From Bretschneidera sinensis (taxonomy: Eukaryota > Streptophyta > Magnoliopsida > Brassicales > Akaniaceae): a DNA stretch of 64,000 bases. The stretch is from positions 67,631,001 through 67,695,000 of the forward strand of contig CM043698.1 in assembly GCA_023935145.1 (NCBI GenBank). Direction: 5' to 3'. Shown one piece after another: positions 36,366 to 47,096 of the stretch. The position numbers were made by a program, and so were the translations under genes. The notes under the pieces are model-generated. The model saw nothing but the letters and a program-made list of their open reading frames with translations. It made no database searches and had not been told where the DNA came from. Each line of letters starts with the position of its first letter. Position 1 is the first letter of the stretch.

Positions 36366-36646
36366 AACTCATGCCACGAAATTGAAACGTGTATAACATG
36401 AAAATTTCTTCCTTTTTACTTGGCAGCAAGTGTTGCAACATGCTGCCACGTTTTTTTTCCTTTTTTCTACTTTCAATTTTTTTCCTTTTTCTTTGATTTT
36501 TTTCAACTTCATGCTGCCACGTATTTTTTTTTAAAGAATTATTTTATTCAAATAATAATAAACATCTTACATATATTTTATTTTAATTCCATATCATATT
36601 TATTAAATTACTTCTTTACCTTTACTTTACGAATATAGGTATTACA

Positions 36647-36660
36647 ATTCTACCCATCTT
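36647..36660 (-). other. Element 1 polypurine tract
   Basis: Minus strand AAGATGGGTAGAAT directly against the 3' LTR. It is the expected plus-strand primer position, with pyrimidine interruptions. Confidence 0.6.
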
Positions 36661-36889
36661 ATAAAAATTGTCCTCGAAATTTCATTCCCTAACTCAAGAA
36701 ACAATTGTGAATAATATTTCTTCACAATTGTCTCACGCTTTCACGTAATCTCTTCAACATCCTTATTCCACCACAGAACTTAAACTAATGAAATTATTTT
36801 AATTATACAAGACTTGTTCTTTTCAATTAAAATTCTCACTGGTACTTGTATATAAGCCCAATCTTTCTGAATTTCTATAGCTTAGCTCA

Positions 36890-37655
36890 AAATATTATAA
36901 TATTCATCATGTAAACACTTTCTTAAAAGTGAAACATGAAATACATTATATAAATGTTTTAATTCTAGAGGCAAATCCAGGCTACTAACAACTGGCCCAA
37001 CTTTCTCAACAACTTCATAAGGTCCCACTTACCTCAGACTTAAATTTTCTTTCTTTTTGATCCTCAACACACCTTTTCATGGAGATATTTTTAATTACAT
37101 CCAATCACCTACTTGAAATTCAAGAGGTCTTCTACTATTATTAGCATAGTTATTCGGTCTACTCAGTGCTACTTTACGGTTCTCTCTAACCATTTTGATT
37201 ATCTCAATTGTTAACTCAATAATTGGTGGACCAAATATATTTCTCTCTCCCATTTCTTTCTAACTTATAGGAGTTCTACACCTCCTACCATACAATGCCT
37301 CAATCAGTGCCATCCCAATACTAGTTTGATACTGATTATTATAAGCAATTTCAAGCGATGGCATGTAAGCATCCCAACTTATTGAGAAACTCATCACATT
37401 TGCCCTTAACATATCTCCTAGTACTCTAATAATCCTTTCTGTCTGAGCATGAAAAATTATATTAAATTGCAACTGTGTACCCATGGCTTTCTGAAAGCCT
37501 TTCCAAAACCAAGATGTAAATCTAGCATATCTATTTGACACTATGCTTAATGGTGCTCTATACAATCTCACAATTTCAGCTACATCTTTCTTCAATCTTG
37601 ACCACCAGAAATTCTGTCTCAAGCCTCTATACATCTTATTATTACTTGGTTGCAT
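36890..37655 (-). pseudogene. Element 1 integrase remnant
   Basis: Minus strand starts KMYRGLRQNFWWSRLKKDV (HHCC-domain end) and then jumps to RLYRAPLSIVSNRYARF. About 80 residues, with the second half of the zinc domain and the first catalytic Asp, are deleted. In the second motif SDR is SNR, so that Asp is also lost. It continues through the YNNQYQTSIGM and ALYGRRCRTP core and, after stops, the C-terminal GPYEVVEKVGPV (GPY/F) and NVFHVSLLRKCLHDE. It would have inserted cDNA into the genome; this copy cannot. Confidence 0.88.
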
Positions 37656-38700
37656 CGAATCTACTTCATTATGTGTCTATCTCATTATCTTCTTTCTCAA
37701 CTTCGCATTATTAGGAACACAATTTCCATGTTCTAATACCAAAATACCCTCATTTCAAATTTTTGAACTCATATTACTTTCTAGTAAACACTCAATCCTT
37801 AATCTTTTCTATCTCTTCATCTCTACCTTACATCTCTAAAACATTTACTATGGATGACTGTACAACCATATTCGTTAATCATTATCCTCTATCATTGATA
37901 TTCAACTTCATTCTTATCTTTCTTAAATCTATCATCAATTTCACATCAGGACTCTCAATATCGGTTAACCTTCTTGTAGACTTTCTACTCAATGCATCAG
38001 CTATCACCTTCGTATTTTTTAGACGATAGTAAATTGTACAATCATAGTTATTAATCAACTACATCCACCATCTTTGCCTCAAATTCAACTCTCTCTGGGC
38101 AGGTAAGTATGTCAAACTCTTATAACCCATGAATATCTCACAAGTGGCTCCATACAGATGATGTCTCCAATATTTAAAGTAAACACTATAGCAACCAACT
38201 CTAAGTCATGAGTATAGTAATTTCTATAATGAATCTTCAATTGCCTAGAAGTATGGGCCATAGCTTTCCTATATTACATATATCTCAATCATTGATGTGA
38301 TGCATCACTATACACCACAAATCCTTCATCACCAGAAGGAAACACCAATACTGGAGTTGTAGTCAATTTCTCCTTTAGCAATTGGAAATTTTTCTCACAC
38401 TTCCCTCACCATACAAATCTCACATCTTTCCTGGTCAGTCTATTCAACAGTATTATAATAATAGGAAAATTCTGAAAGAATCTTCTATAATAACTAGCTA
38501 ACCCCAAGAAGATCCTAATCTAAGTCACATTAGTTGATCTCTCCCAACTTAACATTGCCTCTACCTTTTGTGGATCAACTGTTATGCCATTTCTCAATAT
38601 TACATGTTCCAAGAAGGTCATTTCTTTCAACCAAAATTCATATTTAGGAAATTATAGCATACAATCTCTCACCTCAAAATCTCCAACACAATTTCTTAAT
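37656..38700 (-). pseudogene. Element 1 RNase H and RT thumb remnant
   Basis: Many stops and frameshifts, but minus-strand landmarks are visible: a SLGLVRYYRRFFQNF-like tract (about 38,450-38,530), KLTTTPVLVFPSGDEGF-like (about 38,320-38,390) and the beginning of the RNase H fold. It lies between RT (38,711 onward) and integrase, as expected for Gypsy. Confidence 0.7.
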
Positions 38701-38710
38701 GTTTTGCAGG

Positions 38711-38849
38711 CTATTCCTTAGTCTTAGAATACACCAAGATGTTATCAATAAACACAACCACAAGATTATCAAGAAATGGTTTAGACATTTTATTCATCAA
38801 GTCTATGAATGTTTCTAGAATATTAGTCAATCCAAATGACATCACAAGA
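38711..38849 (-). pseudogene. Element 1 RT fragment, downstream half
   Basis: Minus strand MSFGLTN, then FIDLMNK, then [13 protein letters not shown]. The catalytic FIDD is changed to FIDN, so it is inactive. Element 2's left LTR begins at 38,850. Setting element 2 and one caaga aside, the frame runs from 54,410 (RTRYGHKF) into this piece (LVMSFGLTN) without loss. Confidence 0.9.
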
Positions 38850-40757
38850 TGTAATACCCGTATTTGTAAAGTAAGGGTAAAGAAGTACTTTAATAAATAC
38901 GTCATAGAGTTAAAATAATATATATTTAAATGCAAAAAGTTAATTTTTTTTATAAAAAAAGCTGGCAACAGGTGGCAACACCTATTGCCAAGACAAAGAA
39001 ACCTTGCTACATGTAAGGCAGCAAAGTTGCTGAGTTGCCAAATGAATTTACAAACAAATGTGAGTTGCTGAGATTTTTGTTGCAGCAAACTTATATATAC
39101 ACACACACTTATATGTAAACGTAAATTATACTTACCAAATCTCGTTTGGTTTTCCTTCATTTACTCTGTTTCTTTAAACACTTGGGGACTGAAAGAGTAA
39201 AATTTTGAAGGGGTTTCCGGGAGAATTTTATAGAGAGTCACGATAAGCTATAAGAAAAACAGAAAGTAAATATGTAATGTTTATTTTTAAATTTTTAGCA
39301 TACATGAAATTTCTCGGAATTCAAAGTGAGAATTTTCAAAGGGTTTAAATTATGAAGAATAAATTAGAAATTTGATATAATTATTATGTCAGGTGTTGAC
39401 CATCAACAACTGGGGGAAATTGTTGAGAGGAGCAAAAAGGGCAAGAAAGTGATCCACGGGTAACTTTAAGTACTATGTGGTGAGTTAGATTTACTTTAAG
39501 TAATCTAAATAAAAAAAATGAAATATCTAGTGATAATATTAAAATAAATTATTAGCTTATGCTTTGGTGGTAGACAAAAAATTGATTGACAGGTATGATA
39601 TGAATATTGGATATGTAGAAAATTATTATGTGAAAAGAAATATTATTAGAATAATGAGTTGATTTAATAATGATGGTGATAAATAAATTTCTTGATGAGT
39701 TATGGTTGATAAATTGATGTGATATATGAGGAGAAGAAATTAGTGAAATTTATCAAGTAGAAATTTGAGGAAAGACAGGATAGCTAAATTTAATATTTTG
39801 AATTCATATTGATTTTTATATTATTGTTCATATGCATATTTCATATAATTATTCATATGAATGTGTATAAAATAAAAGAACCGGGAGAAAGCCGGTCTAA
39901 TTGAAAAAAACCATGACAATCGGTATACGTTGAAAATAAAGGAAAACCATGACAGCCGGTATATGTTGGAAATAACGGAAAACCATGACAGCTGGTATAT
40001 GCTAGAAATAAGGGAAAACCGTGACAACCAGTATATGCTAGAAATAAATATCGTGATAGCCGATATATGCTGGAAATAAAAGAACCGGGAGAGGGCCGGT
40101 CTAAGATAAAAAAAAAACATGCCAACATGTGGGAAGACGTTCCCTAATAATAATTCATGCATTGCATCTGTTTTACATCTTGATTTTATTACTGAAGTGT
40201 TGTTGATATTATGTATTTATTTATAAATAAATGAGTCTCACAGAGAGACAATTATAGTGAGAAAGAGACATAGAAGTATGATATGATAGGAATTATATAA
40301 ATGTTGGACTATATGCCATCATCCAGTCATATGAGGTCTAAATGATTAAATATTAAAAGACTATTTATTCAAATTGAATACTTCTAGTAAATTTAATTCA
40401 CTGAGCTTGTGAAGTTTATCCCTTATTGTACAATGATTTCAGGTAGCAGACAAGACAAATAGTCTGGTGGGTTAAGAGTCAAACAAAATCATTTTCTGTA
40501 AGCTACATACGTGTCAACATCCTTAGACAAATGAGAAAATGAAATAAAAATTTTATTTGTAAATATTCATGTATTTTACGTTGTATATTATGTTTAAGCT
40601 AATATCAGATTGATGTACCTCCCCTATTGAGGGTTGAGAATTACAGTAAAAAATTCTGTTAGTATTATTTTTATTATTGCATATATGTGTTGTGTTGGGA
40701 TTTTCAAAATGTGATGACACCGTCTCAGGGGTGGCCAACCTGGGATGTGTCTTTACA
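38850..40757 (+). repeat. Element 2 5' LTR
   Basis: 1,908 bp, TGTAATACCC to CTTTACA. It is homologous to the reverse complement of element 1's LTRs, including the internal minisatellite (39,890-40,090). Confidence 0.92.
39091..39100 (+). promoter_or_regulatory. Possible TATA box of element 2
   Basis: TTATATATAC in the 5' LTR, at a place comparable to the TATA-like box of element 1's LTR (58,427-58,436). Confidence 0.4.
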
Positions 40758-40761
40758 ATTT

Positions 40762-40774
40762 TGGTATAAGAGCA
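40762..40774 (+). other. Element 2 primer binding site (tRNA-Met type)
   Basis: TGGTATAAGAGCA four bases after the LTR end. It differs by one base from the TGGTATCAGAGC site typical of plant Gypsy elements. Confidence 0.85.
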
Positions 40775-40868
40775 TTAAGTTTTATGATTCTATAGACTGC
40801 ATGAGAACTTAAAAAAAAAGAAAAGTGGAAGATCTAAATAAACTATATTTTAAATGCAGAGTCTGAGG

Positions 40869-42080
40869 ATGACACGTGGTCGTGCTAGAGCTAGAGTTAG
40901 AGTTCTGAATCAGAGGGGACGTGGTAGACCCCCAATTTTTAGGAGAACTGAAGCAGAGGAGGAAGTTGAGTCTGTGGTTCCTGTAAGGAAACATATTGAT
41001 AGTGCAGGTGGTACTAGTAGTGTTGGGAGAGAATCTGAGGTTAGGAAGGATGAATTGAGAGAAGCCCTTAATAGTGCTATAGAGAGGATAAATGCAGCTG
41101 AAGAAAGGGCTAATAATCTGCAGAGAAGAATTGAGGAAAGGGGTAGAAGAGAACTTGATATGGTGAGGCAAGAGGTTCATGAGGCAGAAGGTGTGTTTGC
41201 ACATGAGATGCAAGGTGATTATTTTGTGAGATTTCTTAAGTCTAAACCCTAGTCTTTTAGAGGATCTGTAAATCCTATAGAAGTTGAGTAGTGGATCAGA
41301 CATGTAGAAAAATATTTTGAGACATGTAGAAAAATATTTGTGGCTGAATATGATAGTAGATTCGTAGCCCTGTCAAGATTTTTACCTGAATTAGTGAATA
41401 CGAATGAGAGAAAATGTAAGATATTTTTAGATGAATTACACTATGACATTTGGACTAAACTCTCTTATATGTGCATAGGAAATTATGCTATACTGGTGGA
41501 TAAAGTATTACAAATTGAGAAGGATTTGATGGAGTTTAGAGGTAGGAGAGATTGGCTGAAGAGGTCTAGATTTGAGGGACCTAGAGGTGGTAGCAGTATG
41601 GGTGTATAGGGTAGGAGACCACCCCAAAGGGGACATTCCTTGTCACAAGGAATTGTAATGCAGAGTCAGAGGCAAGCACGATTTGTTGCTTCTATAGCTC
41701 AGAGTAATACCAGTGGGACCCCTAGATTTGGGAGTTATGGTAGAGGAGTAAGTATGTTACCAGGGGAAGTGGTAATCTGATGTATGATCGAGAGGCAAAG
41801 GCTTGCTTTAGATGTAATCAGACGAGGCATCTGTCTTGAAATTGCCCTACACAGATATTCTTTGTATGTGGTGGGGAAGGATATGTTGCTGTAGATTGTC
41901 CAATGAGGAAATCTGCTGACGTAGGCATTGGAAGTATTGGGAGAAGATCGGTGGAGAGAGGTGGTGGATCAAGGAGTGTGCAGGATAGAGGACGATGATC
42001 AGTAGCTGAGCAAGGATGTGGCAGCCAGTTTCAGTTAAGAGATAGCAGAGTCTATGCATTGACCCAATAGGATGCACAAG
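40869..42080 (+). pseudogene. Element 2 gag
   Basis: Starts at ATG 40,869 (MTRGRARARVRVLNQRGRGR), with a basic N-terminus followed by a Glu/Arg-rich helical tract. Stops follow at 41,250 and 41,289. Between 41,293 and 41,340 a directly repeated 18-20 bp phrase marks a deletion of about 70 residues of the capsid core. The capsid tail resumes with AEYDSRFVALSRFLPE. A stop at 41,607 sits where element 1 has Gln. After a frameshift, CFRCNQTRHLS*NCP and a second CCHC-like motif form the nucleocapsid zinc knuckles (about 41,804-41,905). Confidence 0.88.
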
Positions 42081-42156
42081 CCACTCCTGATGTTGTTATG
42101 GGTATGATATCTATCCTTGGTAGGCCTGCTAGATTATTGATTAATCCTAGAGCAAC
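42081..42156 (+). pseudogene. Element 2 protease, upstream part
   Basis: Ends LLINPRAT at the insertion point of element 3. The aspartic protease motif normally reads D-[ST/P]-G-A; here it is NPRA, with catalytic Asp and Gly both replaced. The frame continues at 50,501 as HSFASS. Confidence 0.85.
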
Positions 42157-43422
42157 TGATAAGTGCTTAAATAGTCATATTTAAGCTCCTTAATTTACGC
42201 TTGTTAGGCTCTTTGTTTTATCTATTTTGGTAGATTCTATTTCATTTTCATGTTTTATGTGTTTTTCACAGGACTTTGACAAAAAGAAGAAATTTTGGAG
42301 CTCTAAGGAGTAAAAAAAAGTAAAGTTCTACAATCCAGCAAGGTGTACTCAAGTGAACCTCCATTGTGATCGAGCGCACAGGCACACAAGTGCACACATG
42401 CGCTCGAGCACAGACCGTATACGCTCGAGCGCACACATACCAGAGGCAGCAGAGCTAGATATGGAAAGAAGTCTCCTGACCTTGAATAAGAAATTAGGGT
42501 TTTGAGGCACCTTTAGAGCCCTATATATAGCCTTTTAAAACACAGAAACCATACCTTTTGTTTGACACTTGAAGTTGCAAGCTTGGAGAGGAATTGACGA
42601 CTCGTCTCCTTAGTCTTCTTCGGGTTTTATTTTTCTGTTTTTGTTTGATTATGGTTATAATGTTTAGTTCAACTAGCATGTGTAACTAAACTCGTATAGG
42701 GCTCGATTGAAGCCCTAATTATGCATTCCACATATATATTCATTGATTACCTTTGCCTATAGCTATGTTATAATGCTTGACTTGATTAATATCTGTTTGT
42801 ATTTAAATTCCTCATATGTGTGTGTCTGATCAACTTATTCATGTGGTATGGATTTGTTAGTTGAATCAATTTGGATGACCGAATCCTAGGTTCAACAATA
42901 GTAATAAAAGATATCCACACCGGATTCTTGGGTTAATCAACATGGGAAACCGGGAGCGGACCAAACCCTAGGTCCCATGTGGTTACCGATCTCCACAATC
43001 CTCATGCTCTCTTAAGGAAAAACTCAGTATACACCCATGCTGAATCCCTTAAGAGAGAAAAAAGTTAGAGTATACACTATGCCTAATTCGTTGCTTAGGG
43101 AGATCAATTGCCTAAGGTGTGGACCAAGCCCTTAGGTTGACAACCATTAGGTAGTCATGATAAGGCTAGAGCATTGGCACCTTACTTAGTGGGAAAGTGT
43201 AATTAGTGGTGGATATCACAACTCTATGTTCTTATTATTATTAACTCACACTTTATATTTATTTCTCTTTTTACTTTGAGAAACTAATTCTAAATCGAAG
43301 TTTACCAATCCCTATGGAAATGATTTCGCACTTGCATACTATGCTACCATTGACCTTGTGCACTTGCAAGTAAAACAAGTACAATTATTTACTTATTTAT
43401 TTAGGTAGATGAATGCACAACA
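42157..43422 (+). repeat. Element 3 5' LTR
   Basis: 1,266 bp, TGATAAGTGC to GCACAACA. Visibly diverged from the 3' LTR in its first 240 bp but nearly identical over much of the remainder. It is less AT-rich than the host DNA. Confidence 0.92.
42521..42530 (+). promoter_or_regulatory. Element 3 TATA box
   Basis: CTATATATAG, conserved as TTATATATAG in the 3' LTR (about 49,598). A plausible start of the genomic transcript lies about 30 bp downstream. Confidence 0.55.
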
Positions 43423-43428
43423 AGTTTT

Positions 43429-43446
43429 TGGCGCCGTTGCCGGGGA
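43429..43446 (+). other. Element 3 primer binding site (tRNA-Asp)
   Basis: TGGCGCCGTTGCCGGGGA, complementary to the 3' end of plant tRNA-Asp, six bases after the LTR. Diagnostic of Athila-type elements. Confidence 0.92.
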
Positions 43447-43789
43447 TTGCGCTTAAATTTCTTTTTAGAATTATCTTTCATTAATCATTGCTATTTCTTT
43501 TTCATTCTATTTCTACTTTTATAAAAAATCTCAAAAATTTTAAGTTTATGTTTTTATCTTGTTTTTGTTTCATTAAACCATAATCTAATTCCTTTTTGTT
43601 TTCTGTTTCAGGCACTCCAGGAGAGCTTTCTGTGCCACTTGCGATCGAGTGCACCCTCCTGCGAGATCGAACGCAATTGAGGCAGAGAGTTACCCGAGAC
43701 TGCTGCACTTAAGCGATTGTCACCAATTCATGCACGAACGTCGATCCAAGCATCCAACATTCTTTCCCTTCGATACTGAGCTTGAGTGA

Positions 43790-44878
43790 ATGATCCGACA
43801 AAGGCTTAGAGATAACTCGGAAGAGGTAGAAGAAGAAATTGAGGAAGAAGTACCAATGGCGGAACAGTTAGAAAACCAACAACCTTCTGAGCGAAGACCG
43901 ATGAAGCAATCCTTTATCCCACAAAACCTCGATCAACCGTCCTGCATTGCTTATCAACCTGAGGTGGAAGGAAACTACTATATATCTCCATAGATACTCA
44001 GTGCTCTGACTCACTTTAGGGGTACACCTAATGAGGACCCACACTTGCACCTCCGAGAGTTCTTAGATCTTTGCAAGTTCCAGCACATCCAAGGCTTAGA
44101 TCAAGAAGGAATAAGGTTAATTCTTTTCTCTTTTTCCTTAAAAGATAATGTTAAACTGTGGTACAATTCTTTGCCTGCAGTTTCTATCCACACTTGGGAG
44201 GAGTTGGCCAGCAAATTCCTAAGGAAGTTTTTCCCAGTCCAAAAGACGAGGCAAATGAGGAAGGAAATTCAGTCCTTCCAACAAAAGGATGGAGATCTAT
44301 TCTTTGAGGCCTGGGGACACTTCAAAGAGCTGCTACTCAAATGCCCACATCACAACCTACCTCAGGATGAACTGGTACAAGCTTTCTATGAAGGTTTAAG
44401 TGATACTAACAAAAGTATTGTGGATTCAGGTTGTGGAGGAGTGCTGATAGAGAAAAGCAGTGAAGAAGCTATGCAGCTCTTCGAAACCCTAAGTGAACAC
44501 ACTCAGCAGTTCTCCTCTCGAGGTAGACATGTAACCAAGAGTAAGGGTATGTATGAGGTAAGCTTCAATGGAGGATCATACACTCAGATAGCTGCTATAA
44601 AAAGGAAACTAGACCTGTTAGTTAAAGCCATGGCTGCTCAGAATGCCTCACCTAACCCACCAGCTACACTACTCCAGGTATGTGCTATTTGTTCCCAATT
44701 TGATCATAATACTGATACATGTCCCTTATATTCATCTGTAGATCATGAGCAAGCAAACTTTGTGAGACCAAACAACTATCCGCCGAAGAACAATCTGTAT
44801 GCAAATACCTACAACCCTGGATGGTGGAATCACCCGAATTTTTCTTGGAGCAACAATCAGAACAATCAAGGGAAGTAA
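43790..44878 (+). pseudogene. Element 3 gag (one internal stop)
   Basis: A single frame of about 360 codons with one TAG at 43,991. The acidic N-terminus is followed by the Retrotrans_gag core from about codon 80: GTPNEDPHLHLREFLDLC, LILFSFSLKDNVKLWYNSLP, WEELASKFLRKFFP, FEAWGHFKELLLKCPHHNLP. Near the end is a zinc knuckle CAICSQFDHNTDTCP (CX2CX4HX4C) and an Asn/Trp/Pro-rich tail. Family-typical of Athila gag, the structural protein that packages element RNA. Apart from the stop it is remarkably well kept. Confidence 0.92.
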
Positions 44879-45174
44879 AGAAACTTCCAACCAGTAGCCC
44901 ATTCAGCTCCTAAAACAAAGAAGAGTGACCTTGAAAGTCTTGTGAGGCAATTGGCAACTCAGTAGCAACAATTAATGACTTCACACGAACAATTCATGGA
45001 AGAAACTAGGCAATTTCGGATTGAAATGAGACAACCACTGCAAAACATGATCAAGCCATTCAAGGACTAGAGGTACAAATAGGGCAATTAGCCAAGGAAC
45101 TAAGTAGTAGAAAGCCAGGTAAGCTTCCCTCCCAACCACTACCTAATCAAATAGGACATCAGCAACTGAATGTT
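44879..45174 (+). pseudogene. Decayed gag-protease linker of element 3
   Basis: The frame carries on after the TAA with SAPKTKKSDLESLVRQLATQ, a coiled-coil-like tract with several stops and a frameshift, consistent with the Athila gag C-terminal region. Confidence 0.6.
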
Positions 45175-45881
45175 GTGACAACCCTAAGAAGTAGAAAGAT
45201 CATAGGCGTCGATAAGCCTGCACAAGTATCTCCAGACAAAGCATCCTCTTCTAAAGTAAGTGAGATAGAAAAGGTAAATTCACCTCCACCCTTCCCTCAA
45301 AGGTTAGTAAAACCTAAGAAAGAAACTAAACTAATTGACATTTTCGAAACTTTAAAAAAGGTGAAAATAAACATTCCTTTATTAGATGCAATTAAACAAA
45401 TTCCTGCTTATGCTAAGTTTTTAAAGGATTATTGCACTAACAAAAGGATGTTTCAGGAACATGAGACAGTAGACTTGACTGAAGAGGTAAGTGCTGTGCT
45501 ATTAAGAAAACTACCCCTAAAACTGGTAGTTTTACTATTCCTTGCAGACTAGGTGACTAGCTATTCGAGCATGCACTATTGGATCTAGGAGCAAGTGTCA
45601 ATCTGCTACCATACAGTGTATTCGAGACACTAGGTTTGGGGGAGCTTCAACCAACCTCCATCACTTTACAATTGGCTGACAGAAGCATCAAACGACCGAG
45701 AGGTATCCTCGAGGATGTTTTGGTTAGAGTAGGTAGATTTATTTTACTTGCTGATTTTATTGTCTTAGATATTGAAAAATATCATATGCCATTGCCACTC
45801 CCCATCATCTTAGAAAGACCATTTATGATCACTACTGACACAAATATTAGTGTAAAAAGGGCAATTGTCATGAGAAGATGA
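45175..45881 (+). pseudogene. Element 3 aspartic protease
   Basis: Open from 45,175 (TTLRSRKIIG). It includes IDIFETLKKVKINIPLLDAI and IPAYAKFLKDYCTNKR, the usual Athila pre-protease motifs. A one-base frameshift occurs near 45,515-45,545 (GSFTIPC is readable in the neighbouring frame). The protease core then reads LLDLGASVNLLPYSVFETLGLGEL, with the active-site D-L-G-A intact, and continues to LPIILERPFM. It would cleave Gag-Pol. The frameshift means it is not translatable as one protein. Confidence 0.88.
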
Positions 45882-46264
45882 AATTCAAAATATTTAATAC
45901 ATTAAAATCAACCAAAAATGATAATGAATATTCTAATGTAAGCTTAATGCAAGGTATTGTTGAGAAAGTTTCTCAGGTCCATCACACTGCTCCATTAGAG
46001 ACCATCCCCAACCATGATGACATAAGATTGGACATTAGGCTAGAGGATGACGATGTGATTAAAGACATCAATAGAGCTATGCACCCCATCAAGAAAACAC
46101 CAAAGGCTTCAAGTAAGTATAATCCTCGAGTTGAAAATCCTGACCTTACTAATACTGCTTTTCCTTATTTTATTGACCAGACACCAAAATTGGAGATACA
46201 ACAGCTGTCAAGGGCACTTGAACCACCTGATGTGGGCTCCAAGTGCCCCCTTAAAAGAGAGTAG
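45878..46264 (+). pseudogene. Element 3 protease-to-RT spacer ORF
   Basis: 128 codons beginning MKFKIFNTLKST, overlapping the protease stop (ATGA). In autonomous Athila elements a MKF.VF...K segment follows the protease and leads into RT. Here it ends PPDVGSKCPLKRE and RT never follows; the sequence passes into the GCGCTCGAGCGC-rich region. This marks the place where pol is missing. Confidence 0.65.
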
Positions 46265-47096
46265 CACTGTATCAAGAGAGCGCTTGAGATGTTCCACCTT
46301 TGACAATCGTATAGCTCAAGTGCCTCTACAAAGGTTAGTGGTACTGAGGCCACTAAAGTATGGTATGGTTGTATCGTTACCAGTTCTACTCCTTGTTCAT
46401 TTCTTTTATGTTTCATCACTACCAACATTTTCTATCTTGCGCTCGAGCGCACTACATAGTGTGATCGAGTGCACTTATGCCCTGCACTCCAGTACGCACG
46501 AGTGCATTACCTTACGCACTTGCACACAAGTGCGATCGAGCGCACTTCACAATGCGCTCGAGCGTACTCGGGGCAAAGAGGTCACGTGCGGGCTATAAAT
46601 AGTTTCCTTCTTATTCCCTCACTTATGCTCAATCGCATTTCCACTATTCCTCTCTCACAATCACCATCTCACACGGTAACCTTAACTCTTAATCCAGCTT
46701 CTGGCACATCACCAACCCTACCCCACCCCAATTTCATCAACGCATCATACATCTCATCGCCCTTTACGTAACTAATCCCGTTAACATACCCCAAGTAGGC
46801 CATACCCATATTTCTTTCAAACTCTACATTGCTTGTTATTACACACCCACATGCATTTTTGAATTTTTCATTAGTTAATTGCATCTTCATTTACTTAGTG
46901 GTTGTATTTGCAATTTGCAGGAGGTTGGGCTATGATTGGTATAATTTCTACAGCTTCAAGTTCTTGTTGCACATCAGTTGTTTGATATATTATCTGAGCA
47001 AGTGTGATTGAGCGTTAGGTAGTCGCGATCGAGCGCCAATCACTTTACGCGATCGAGCGCACCATCAGCTACGCACGAGCGCAAACACGACATAAG
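46265..47096 (+). other. Element 3 central non-coding region
   Basis: Contains clustered cgatcgagcgcac / cgctcgagcgcac motifs (46,438-46,570 and 46,990-47,095), a TATA box at 46,593 and a CT-rich tract downstream. A ttgcag acceptor-like sequence lies at about 46,915. No RT motifs found in any frame. Confidence 0.6.
46593..46602 (+). promoter_or_regulatory. Possible internal TATA box of element 3
   Basis: CTATAAATAG followed by a pyrimidine-rich tract (ttccttcttattccctcac), about 500 bp upstream of the second ORF. It looks like a separate promoter for the downstream gene. Confidence 0.45.

Larger units (their letters stand above)
34579..36646 (-). repeat. Element 1 3' LTR
   Basis: 2,068 bp. 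It pairs with 56,652-58,716 along its whole length with many scattered differences, so the insertion is not recent. It contains a run of 22 C at 36,344-36,365, where the other LTR has about 6. Confidence 0.93.
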
